This document shows, one piece after another, positions 55,535 through 64,000 of a DNA stretch of 64,000 nt (the stretch's first letter is position 1; each line of letters starts with the position of its first letter). The DNA is taken from NCBI GenBank assembly GCA_959347315.1, contig OY365808.1:1606107-1670106 (forward strand), read 5' to 3'. Source of the DNA: Bimastos eiseni. Lineage: Eukaryota; Annelida; Clitellata; Crassiclitellata; Lumbricidae. A program made the position numbers and the translations under genes. The notes under the pieces were generated by a model. The model was given only the letters and a program-made list of their open reading frames with translations, had not been told where the DNA came from and ran no database searches.

Positions 55535-55950
55535 AATACCCCAGTCACACTAGGCTCCGATCTCACAACGCTCCCATCACGCTCGTAGAGCGTGGTGGAA
55601 ACGTGTAGAACGCAGTAGAACCGCAGTTCGATCTTCTACGAACGTATTGCAATTGCGATCGAGCGTGGCGCCGTCGCCATGAGCGTGGAGAGCGTGGCCA
55701 AATTTTGAACATGTTAAAAAAACGTGGTGCGAGCGTGGCGATTCTACTACGCTCTACACGTTTCCATCACGCTCTACGAGGATGATTGGAGCGTTGTGGG
55801 ATTGGGGCCTAGTGTGACTGTGTATTTACGGGTTTTTCAATTGAAATTTAGCAGTAAACGACCACGATCTCACCACGTTCAGCAGCGTTCTTGAGTTTAG
55901 GTTGTTCGTTCGAAGCGTAGTCAGATCGGGGTCTAGTGTGACGGGGGCCT
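55535..55950. mobile_element. MITE with long, nested terminal inverted repeats
   Basis: The left arm (55535-55620: CCAGTCACACTAGGC, CACAACGCTCC, CATCACGCTC, GAGCGTGGTGGAAACGTGTA) is inverted at 55740-55826 over about 85 bp. A further inverse terminus TCTAGTGTGACGGGGGCC lies at 55932-55949, so the left end can also pair with an outer right end. The interior is rich in GAGCGTGG repeats. Non-coding; target duplication unresolved. Confidence 0.75.
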
Positions 55951-55954
55951 AAAC

Positions 55955-56690
55955 TCTGGATCCAATCCAATCTGTCCAGTGTGTTGTCATGATGTGTATA
56001 GGATTTCTATCGTCTTTTCTTCTTTATGGCATACGTATTTGCACCCATTCGACCGACCCTCCCCTTGTGTCCAGGCTAATCATAGGCGAAGGTAGCGGTT
56101 TAACAACAGAGTTTTCCTTTCTTTTAGCCCTATTCCTCTCCCGAGGAACCCAATAGGCAGTGGGGCCAGATGTATTGTGATGACGACTTGATCTCGCCAT
56201 GCCACAACTCCGTCAATGGGCATGTAGTTTTTCACAAAGGTAGTGTCGCTACCAACCACCCCACTGCATCCTGGTGGAGTTGCCGCTGTTAGTCCGCGAC
56301 TGCTTATTCGTCTGGGACAAGCCCCGCTAATATCGCAGCTACCCTTCAAACTGAAGGGCACTCCACTATAAGCCACCTGTGGACGCACTGGATTGCAGTG
56401 TGACAGCTCTGCAGTGTTTTAGCATTGCCTCAGCATTTGCTAACTCCCAACTGTCTTTTGGACACCTCTAGAATGCGTACGACTGATGTTATATAAACGC
56501 TTGAATAGATGCAAAGATTATCGCAAAACATCGTATGTCATTGGCACGGCCATACTAAACATCATGATGAGTAATACCATGTGTTAGACAAGAAATATTA
56601 ATATTCCTTCTTGTTAAAATGTCACAAGCAGTCGCGAATTAGCAAAAGAATATTATTAGCCAAAAACGTATATTAAAACTGTGACGGAAA
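55955..56690. other. No gene recognised
   Basis: The 102-codon minus frame at 56080-56388 has no recognised domain; nothing else stands out. Confidence 0.35.
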
Positions 56691-56697
56691 TGAGAGT

Positions 56698-56770
56698 ACA
56701 GCGTTCTTCAACCTTTTCACACTTGCGGATCGGCGAAAATAGGAGAAATATTTCGCGGACCGGCTGCACG
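56698..56770 (+). repeat. hAT-like terminus fragment
   Basis: CAGCGTTCTTCAACC then CGCGGACCGG. The inverse of the same type (GGTTGAAGAACACT, CGCGGACCGT) is at 58905-58985. No matching 8-bp flanks, so these are probably independent fragments. Confidence 0.4.
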
Positions 56771-56794
56771 AAGAAGACCCCGGCGAATCACAAG

Positions 56795-58348
56795 CAGTCG
56801 GTCTTCTATGCTCTTGATGACCTACGACACACGGCCGGGGTAGCTGACGGGTTACCTGCATGGCTTATTTGCCTAGCTGCACCATGCATTGCAGGCTGCC
56901 TTTCGCTTCTCATCAACAGATCTCTTGCGGAAACGGTGGTACCGAGCCAGTGGAGAACTGTCATCATTCGGCCACTGACAAAATCATCGCATCCCCTCGC
57001 TTGCCTGCACATTTTAGGCCTATATCTGTGCTGCCAGTCCTTTCGCGACTGGTGGAAAGGATGCTGGTTAGGGATGTTCTGAATTCGGGTCTCGACGCGT
57101 TACCGATCCCTCGCTCTGTCCAGGATCAATACGGATTCTGTCTTACTGGTTCTACAACAGCTGCAGTTATCGCTGAGCGACATAACAGAATTGCTAGCCG
57201 ACAATGAATAAGTTTTAGTAATATCGATGGATTATACGAAGGCATTTGATTCAATCCGGAATGAAACTGTTACAGACGCCTTGGCGAGTTTGGAGATGCC
57301 CGATAGTGTGCACAATTGGCTGGTCAACTACATGACAGACAAAGGAAAGATAACCTCCTACAAGAGAAAAATGTCGTAAATTGTGAAGATAAATGCCAGC
57401 GTTTTACAAGGATTCGTCTTGGGTCCACTTGAGTTCATATTTGGAACGTCTGATCTATTTCCTCTTTTGGCGCTGAATAGGCTCAAGAAATACGCAGATG
57501 ATTCATACAATATAGGGTCGGTATACTCTGAATGACAACATCAAGGCATGGGCTATCAGAAGAAATCTTAAAATTAATGTTTCAAAGACCCGTGAGATGA
57601 TTGTGCTTCAGCATGGTATTCCCTAAAGAGCCAAAGAGGTCTCCTACTCTGGCGGACGGAAAGATTCCTCCATGAACGTCTTGGACATATTAATCGGAGA
57701 AAGATTAACCTTCTCCGATCACGGGACAAAAACCCTCGCATCCTGCTCCTCATCGTTGTTTGCACAGAAGACTCTACGATCTCGTAGGATGGCATCTGAC
57801 TCGCTGCATGACGTAGCTAGAGCAACGATAGTCGCAAGACTCATCTATAGGTCTCCCGCTTGGTGGGGGTACTAGTCTGTTGCCGACAAGAACCGCCTTG
57901 AACAGTTCATGCGGCGCGTCATGCGAGGTGGTTACCTACAAGGTCCTACCTAATGCTGCACTGATGGTTGGAGATCTGGCCACCAGAGCGGACACGGTCT
58001 GCTGTTCCACGCCATCATTGGTAACCCGAGCCATGTTCTGCGACCGATGTGCACGTTAAGGCCTCCAACACAATACCACCTGCGATCGCTGGCCCATCCA
58101 ATTGCCTCCCCCCGCCGAATAAGGACAGCAAGAATTTTTATCTAGGATTATGCACACAGCATGTACTAGTCAGTTCCCCCAATTGGCTCGATTAATAATT
58201 CATAACATTTAGACCTAATATCTTACTCATTAGGTGAACTGTTTCAGTGAGTTTAACTCTTAGGCTGTCATATTGTATGTGTAAATGGTAGCGTTCTGTC
58301 GACCATTTTTCTCAGTAAACAGATATATGATACGATACGATACGATAA
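56795..58348 (+). pseudogene. LINE reverse transcriptase, RT to 3' tail
   Basis: In order, with frameshifts: DDLRHTAGVADGLPAWL, VPSQWRTVIIRPL, FRPISVLPVLSRLVERML, DQYGFCLTGSTTAAVI, SMDYTKAFDSIRNETV, MPDSVHNWLVNYM, INASVLQGFVLGPLEF, KYADDSYN (catalytic YADD box), DNIKAWAIRRNLKINVSKT, GERLTFSDHG, ARATIVARLIYRSPAWWGY, NRLEQFMRRVMRGG. This is a nearly complete RT domain plus C-terminus. The 3' UTR ends with a (GATAC)n tail at 58327-58348. Several stops and frameshifts. Same broad family as the 5' half at 62280-63500, but the two are not one copy because the order is reversed. Confidence 0.92.
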
Positions 58349-58349
58349 G

Positions 58350-59730
58350 GCTAATCGTACTGTCTAACAAAGTTAACTTTTCTGTTTTGGTTGGTATTGC
58401 ACATTTAGAATTATCAATATATAGGAGCCTATTTCTTTTAGTGGTTTCTTCGAATCTTGAAGCACTGCGCCTAATAGGCTTGCTTGGCATAGGACTATTG
58501 TCGTTACCATCACTACTTTTCTCCTGAATATTGTCCTTGCCTCGACCGAAAAAGGCTAAAAGGTTTTACTGTTGGTCTTTCGGAGGATCAATTTTTCATG
58601 GTTTCATATTTTACAAAAGAAATAACCTGTGTTCTTAAATACCACAACACAATGCTACAAAAAAACACAAGCCAACCTCCTGACGACGAAAACTCTGAAT
58701 AAACATAGACGTCGTAAGACCAAACGACAAAACAAAGGTAAATAATGCATTGCAAGGTAAATGTTTTATACACAAATAAACAGGATGCATTAGTCACCAA
58801 AGGACGTTGTTATTGAGCTGCATAACTATAGTTTTAGTGTTATATTGCGAATAAAATAAAGTGATATAGCAGGAGAAATGGAAATTTATCAATAATTAAA
58901 CCCTATTTTGAAATTTCGCTCCTTCTAGGAATTTCTCGCGGACCGTCAGAAAATATCTACGCACCGGCGGTTGAAGAACACTACTATAGAATATCCAAAG
59001 AAATTGATATTTGTGGGTCGTGATCTCCTGAAGAAGGGAGAATAAGAGTTGTAGACGATCGAGTTCTTGACCTAACGCGTTCGACTGCAATGCCCTTACC
59101 TTACACTGAATGACCTTTGGGTATTAATTACATTTACTTTATACGAAAGGAGTGAATCATTCGTTATATTACAATTTGTGCAAACCAATCCAATGAAGTC
59201 CATAAAAAATTTATGTTTATCGCTAATAATATACACACATCCAAAGAGTGACACTACGAAAATAAACCATTTTGCTGAAGAATCATTCTTTAATTTAATA
59301 TTGAGCATATCTACCTATTTGAAAGTAATGCGTGAAAACCATTTTAGAGTCATCCAGGCTGGGATCGGCACTGGCAGGTTAAAATTAGTGGTGAAGCTAG
59401 AACTGACATTATAAGGTGACAAGGTGATATTTATTGCATCGGTTAGTTGTGTGTGAAAGGAGGCCAAAATTGTATTGACTAAATCGGTGTTTATGAAAGA
59501 GAGATATTTGCCATTGCTAAGCCTCTCTAACCGACGCTGTTATACGCGTATTTATTAATCAATATTATAGGCACGAACAAGACCATGATTAATGTTTCAT
59601 TATAAACACCTTTAAACGCTTTCTTCCGAGGTTACTTAAACGCACATTAATAGCAGCGACTTATTATCCCTTGCAAGTACTAGTTGATCTACCTCATCAC
59701 AATGCTCCATGAATACGCCTGAAGAAGCAT
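58350..59730. other. No gene recognised
   Basis: AT-rich. 58905-58985 is a hAT-like terminus fragment. 59590-59640 carries AAACACCTTTAAACGCTTTC and GAGGTTACTTAAAC. Small frames lack domains. Confidence 0.4.
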
Positions 59731-59735
59731 TCGTT

Positions 59736-60233
59736 TTAGGCAAACCATGTACAGTCTGACATTTGTATCTGTATTAGAATAATTGTATCATTTTCCAAAT
59801 CTTTATGTGTTATCCGCGTGCCAATTATTTCACATTCAGTTTGCTCATTTACCCCTCTCCTCGTTACAATGTTATTTTCCGCATCAGTTTCCAAATAAAT
59901 TACATCCAAAACTTCATCTTCAATTAAATCTTGATATGTTTCAAAACTCTTAACCCGTAACTCATCAACACATTTGCCATCAGTATCAACATATCTCTCA
60001 CACACATCCACACATCTTGCAGATTCCTCAATCATAACATTTTGCATATTACAAATAATCGAGTTATTACTTGTTATATTCGACTTGTACTTTTTCTTCG
60101 GTTGTGTAATTCGAAGACGCGGCTCACCAGAGTGCTGACCTTCGAGGCTTCTAGGAGATCCCACCTTCATGTAGTCCTTTCTCTCTAATCCAGAATTTCC
60201 AGTGATTCTGCAAGAGATTCGTCCAGTTTTCAT
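59736..60233 (-). CDS. Hypothetical 165-aa protein
   Basis: First ATG at 60233, stop at 59736; the same frame stays open upstream to 60314. The product begins MKTGRISCRITGNSGLERKD, has a basic middle (PRLRITQPKKKYKS) and an acidic C-terminal half (ETYQDLIEDEVLDVIYLETD). An uninterrupted frame of this length is unusual here outside repeats. Its upstream region is homologous to that of the 47820 frame, but the proteins are not similar. No family recognised. It could be an element-encoded protein or an exon of a larger gene. Confidence 0.35.
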   Translation of the reverse strand: MKTGRISCRITGNSGLERKDYMKVGSPRSLEGQHSGEPRLRITQPKKKYKSNITSNNSIICNMQNVMIEESARCVDVCERYVDTDGKCVDELRVKSFETYQDLIEDEVLDVIYLETDAENNIVTRRGVNEQTECEIIGTRITHKDLENDTIILIQIQMSDCTWFA

Positions 60234-60263
60234 CTGTCCCGAACGGTCCTCCAGTGATTGTGA

Positions 60264-60428
60264 CAATTGGCGCGAAAACCAGACTAACACTGCCGATAAA
60301 CAGTCAAATAACACTTCGCTTTCAGTTTTCAGACTATCTGTTTTCGATGAATCTTCCTCGGTAACACATGTAACTTATCCACGAGAGATTAAAATATCTG
60401 ATATATCCATAGTATCCGTGAAGTAAGT
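60264..60428 (-). repeat. Duplicated 5' region, copy 2
   Basis: Homologous to 47876-48048 in the same orientation, with one E2F-like site kept (TTGGCGCGAAAA, 60267-60278). It ends GTATCCGTGAAGTAAGTTAT. Confidence 0.9.
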
Positions 60429-60429
60429 T

Positions 60430-61090
60430 ATATTATTTAAATACTTTTTGATGTCTCGAATAAACGACTGCTGCGTATATATAGCATCTGCAAAACACTT
60501 GTAAATGGTGTTTAAAATGCCAGCTAATAATCCAATATTTAAGGACATTAGTTGGCAGCGGGCTTGGTCGCTGAAATCGATCTATCCTGACTTCATTTAA
60601 TTCGTTTTATGTTGACTGCACTCGTTGTTGATGTTGTGCTTACTGTACTAGTATTACTGCGTAATTATGTTGCGTAATTAAAAAGCTGATTATAAACAAC
60701 CTCATCATTCCTCGTGTATTCTAATAGTTTACCAAACGCCACCAACAATTAAATAAGTTAGGTGCTGTTTATTCAGTTGTTAACGACATCTAACGGTAAC
60801 AACGCTGCTGACGTCGTTAATAAGCAAATATTTTAATTTTTCTCCATATTCTTTCGCATCACTTCTCTTCATCTTAGTTATTTCCTCGAGCTAATATCGA
60901 TTGAACAATAGTTACGTTTAAATAGTATTAGCAATTAGAGTGTAAAAGGTGTTTAACATGTCGCTCAATATCTCGGTGTTTAATAACATATTATCGCTCT
61001 CAAGGTCACTGCCGATGGAGTTACGTAAATCTCAACATACAAAACTAGCATCGTAGTCGTAATCGTAACTTATAGCATCATTAGGATAAA
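60430..61090. other. Short dispersed repeats, no gene
   Basis: 60505-60590 (GGTGTTTAAAATGCCAGC, GGCTTGGTCGCTGAAATCGA) and 60950-61015 (GGTGTTTAACATGTCGC, CTCAAGGTCACTGCCG) are related to 11840-11925 and 18370-18430. Confidence 0.55.
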
Positions 61091-61094
61091 AATA

Positions 61095-61600
61095 CCATGG
61101 GAACAACAGTAACTCTCACTATCGTTGGATTGGAACTTGAACAAGTCGGGAAATTTTGTTACCCAGGAAACAGGATCACAAATGATGCATGGTTTCACGT
61201 AAAAATAAATAGAAGAAACTCTATGAGAAAAGATAGGTTCCATAAAATAAAAGAACAACTGAGGGGAAAGCAAAACATTTGAATATGAAGAAGAATGACA
61301 TAGTACGGAGTGTGGTGCTATGCGGATCTGAAACATGGACCGTGAGGAAGGAAGACATCAAAAGGTTGGAGGCCATTAAGGTGTAGAAAGACATGTATGT
61401 ATGTCGAAGGATGGGGAGAATCACCTGGATGGAACGCACGTTAAATGAATAGATATTAAAATAGTGGACGAATAAAAATCACTGAGAGGGGTTATAAGAA
61501 GTCGGCAGAGAGAATGGTTGAGCCACACAATGAGGGCAGACTCCCTTCTAAGACTAATATTGAGGGAATAATAAAGGTGCAAGACTAGAGTCATATAGAT
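61095..61600 (+). pseudogene. LINE RT C-terminal region, best copy of its family here
   Basis: LEQVGKFCYPGNRITNDAW, VKINRRNSMRKDRFHKIKEQ, then in another frame MKKNDIVRSVVLCGSETWTV, EDIKRLEAI, MYVCRRMGRITWMERTLNE, then a frame with KSAERMVEPHNEG-type tail. Covers the region just before to just after the ETWT block. Stops at several places. Related fragments are at 1330, 16690, 19085, 37855 and 38575. Confidence 0.85.
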
Positions 61601-61609
61601 AATAATGTA

Positions 61610-62275
61610 TCTAGTGTCGTTGATGAACGACGGCTACACGAAGGTAGGTAAAGAAAAGTCTGGTCTACTATAGGCATAAACGTAGAAGTAAAACACCTTT
61701 TCAACGTTTGTTCCTGATGCTATTTGAAGCCAAAGTTTAGTAGCCATTTAGTTTAAACCTATATTCCTAGGGATAGAATGATGTTACCAAAATAGGTGAA
61801 GAAGGACGTCTCCTGGTTGTTAGTCGCCAGGTGGCCAAGATGGACGCAAAAAATATTTACGCGTATTCACAAATTGTTTTTTCTTATTTTTTGTCGAGTT
61901 TTATGCTTCTTTTATATCTCGGATTATGGATTTATTTCACCACTGACTGGATCACTGTTCATCGGTAAATGAAACAGTTTTTCTCACGGCGGAGTACGAG
62001 AATTTAAATTTTATAAACCGTTTTTATCTTCTGCAGCCGTTAGACGCTCGTATCACAGCGAGTCGGAACGTAACTTTGGGTGTTGACATTGACCTTTTAA
62101 CGACCTTACTCTATCAACAGCGGTTATCAGTCTGGCAATTTCATCTCTACTCGTCGTACTCTGATACGAATGTGCAGTGTCATCGAATGTTGCAAAGTTG
62201 CCCCATGTAGGCGTCAACTGTACGAATAAGCCCCGCGCTGCGTCACATTACAGGAGCTTTGTTATGAGTACGTAC
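61610..62275. other. No gene recognised; possibly LINE 5' UTR in the last part
   Basis: 61690-61735 has the AAACACCTTTTCAACG motif. From about 62040 the sequence becomes more GC-rich and may belong to the LINE that follows. Confidence 0.4.
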
Positions 62276-62279
62276 CGGC

Positions 62280-63500
62280 CGGCCCTTTCGTCCTCAGCGC
62301 CGTCGTTCTGTATCATGCATAGCTGTTGCACTGCTTCTGTTACTATCGGGTGATATCGAAAGCAACTCTGGGCCACTCTCCCGCAAAGTCCGGTTTAATA
62401 AGTCTACATTAAAACCATCGTCTATAAACTTTGGTAGCTTCAACATCCGTTCAGCCATCCGTCGCTCAGCCATCATACATGACCTCATCAGAGACGAGAG
62501 GCTGGACATACGGGCACTATGTGAACGTGGATATGGGCTGACACTCTTGATTGTATCAAGCGTGACATCGCTCCTGAAGGTTTCTCTGTTCTCCATGTTC
62601 ATCGGAATAGATACTCAGGTCGCTCAGTGTCTGGCGGGGGTCTCGCTCTTGTCTATAGGTCCACGTTAGAGGCCAGCGTACATCCTCAATCCTCAAGGCT
62701 CTGCACTTCCTCGTTTGAACTTCAACTAGTTCGTTTGGGTAGATCATCTTCATCTATAACTATTGGAAACATCTAACGCCCACCGGGTACAATAGGAGAT
62801 TTCTACAACGACCTCGCCAACCTAATTTCATCCATTTGTGTTGAGGCTGGTGAAAGGCTTGTGCTCTGTGGAGATCTTAATTGACGTGGATCTGGAGGTC
62901 GAATGAATAGCATTACTGGCCGATACCTTCGATACCTACGGTCTCCGCCAGTATGTTGAAATCCCTACCCGAGGAGATAACATCTTAGACGTTCTAGCAG
63001 CCGATGATCGAACAACAGTCTATGACACGCAAGTGAACGATGTTGGTCTTATATCGGATCACAAATTAGTACTTTGTAAAATAATGACTTCAATTCATCG
63101 CCAACCAGTGAGTCATGTATTTCGAAACATCAAAGCAATAGACCCTTTAACACTCAGTGACTTGTTAATTGACTCAGACCTATTCACAGCTCCTGCAAGC
63201 TGTGCAAACGATTTAGCAGAACAAATGAAAACAACAGTGTCACAGATATTGGACAAACTCACTTCGATTCAGACTTGCTACAGGCGACCATCTAAACCTA
63301 TTACTAGATGGCTCTCATCTGAAGCATCCCGTGCGAAGAAGGAACGTCGTCGACTTGAAAGAAAGTGGTAACATTCTGGACTTGATGAGGATAGACAGTG
63401 TTATTGTCGACACTGCCGTGTAACAAATAAACTCATAAACGATTCACGAAACTCGTATTTCTGCAGCCAACTTCAAAGTGCTGATAATCTTGATAATCTT
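62280..63500 (+). pseudogene. LINE APE endonuclease half with degenerate 2A-like motif
   Basis: In one frame: ALLLLLSGDIESNSGP (62325-62375), a hydrophobic run plus a near match to the 2A ribosome-skipping signature D(V/I)ExNPGP, with Ser for the first Pro. Then the AP-endonuclease domain: INFGSFNIRSAIRR, IIHDLIRDERLDI, and after a frameshift FSVLHVHRNRYSG, GGGLALVYRS, FELQLVRLGRSS, GNI-stop-RPP, ERLVLCGDLN-stop, and finally GLISDHKLVLCK in a clean 112-codon run to 63371 ending AKKERRRLERKW. GSFN, GDLN and SDHK are endonuclease active-site regions. Truncated before RT. Two in-frame stops and at least two frameshifts. Confidence 0.88.
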
Positions 63501-63600
63501 AATTGCCTCGGGACCGATGGCTGCATGGCTTCGCGGTTGAAGTAATTATTTGCTAACCGGCATCATGTGGCTGTCAGAGGTGTTACACGCAGAGGGCAGT
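63501..63600. other. LINE truncation junction
   Basis: LINE similarity fades near 63500; a CAGAGGGCAGTGG end at 63588 starts the palindromic segment. Confidence 0.35.
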
Positions 63601-63662
63601 GGAGCACCGGCCCCCAGTTTTAAAACTAGGGGGAAAAACCCCCAGTTTTGGTGCTCAGTGCC
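63588..63662. repeat. Nested palindrome
   Basis: CCCCCAGTTTT and AAAACTAGGGGG (63611-63633) form an inner palindrome, followed by another CCCCCAGTTTT. GAGCACC (63602) and GGTGCTC (63650) form an outer pair. Possibly the end of a hAT-like MITE. Confidence 0.6.
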
Positions 63663-64000
63663 CCCATTTACCCCAAATCAGTTCTGTATTTATGTTTCTC
63701 CAATATTTATATATTTTTATACGAGATGATTAAGGTATTGTGGGTCAATAAATTTCCGACAGTTCAAAGTCTGATTCTACGATTTGTGCTCACTTATTGC
63801 AAGTATAAAAACTGATTTACACAGAAGAATAATGCATGTTTGGTTAGTCATTCAACAATAATGTATCACTTTGTTCCTACCCAATATACAGAAAATTTCT
63901 GACAGTAAAATATTCGCCATTGTCTAAAAAAATAGTCTGGTGTGTGGTTTACAGTCATGAAGTTGGGACTGAGATCCCTGCCATGGCACAAATTTGTTTG
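63663..64000. other. No gene recognised
   Basis: AT-rich to the window end. Confidence 0.3.

Noticed and set aside
56698..58985. A single hAT transposon bounded by inverted CAG(C/T)GTTCTTCAACC ends with the LINE inside
   Set aside because: Flanking octamers do not match and the right end lacks the terminal base pattern; more likely two separate MITE fragments.

Overview
This is AT-rich animal nuclear DNA, most likely from a marine invertebrate; the phylum cannot be fixed from sequence alone. The grounds are spliced coding sequence with canonical GT-AG introns, many 5'-truncated LINE copies with microsatellite tails, tRNA-derived SINEs, MITEs, long tetranucleotide repeats, and no operons or ribosome binding sites. 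Long runs of single-copy-looking DNA contain no gene. The window is mostly a graveyard of transposable elements around one convincing gene.

The gene lies on the minus strand at 25887-21903. Four exons join in frame into 748 codons. The product matches the DUF7869 family of transposon-like proteins by remembered motifs: a Cys-rich segment, SFDYAQ, CDNCSGQNKN, GHTKFAPD, and a WYLYHKIR...CPLP C-terminal block. An NRF-1-type palindrome lies about 90 bp upstream of the start codon. A decayed copy of part of the last exon lies just downstream (21480-21340).

The most unusual mobile DNA is a pair of very large direct copies of one element (27916-30528 and 48862-52231). Each starts TGTGGCG, ends CCACA, is flanked by a 4-bp (or near) duplication, and has a TATA-like box and an AATAAA near its right end, as a solo LTR would. 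Their interiors hold repeated short hairpins and about ten copies of a module resembling the conserved helix-69/R2-target part of 28S rRNA.

Other regions. 0-4 kb: Tc1/mariner remnant, hAT-like MITE, LINE tail, minisatellites. 4-20 kb: overlapping families of short dispersed repeats, many ending in GTCGTTAAAC, plus microsatellites. 31-35 kb: a 12-bp satellite with a 336-bp higher-order period and a cluster of perfect palindromes. 37-47 kb: LINE fragments of two or three families and tRNA-SINEs. 47-48 and 60 kb: two minus-strand loci sharing a 5' region with E2F-like sites, each followed by a short unrecognised reading frame. 52-64 kb: LINE copies, including an endonuclease half with a degenerate 2A-like motif, and a long-TIR MITE.

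The mobile elements show no joint function with the gene. Positions of dispersed repeats are approximate because they were read by eye.
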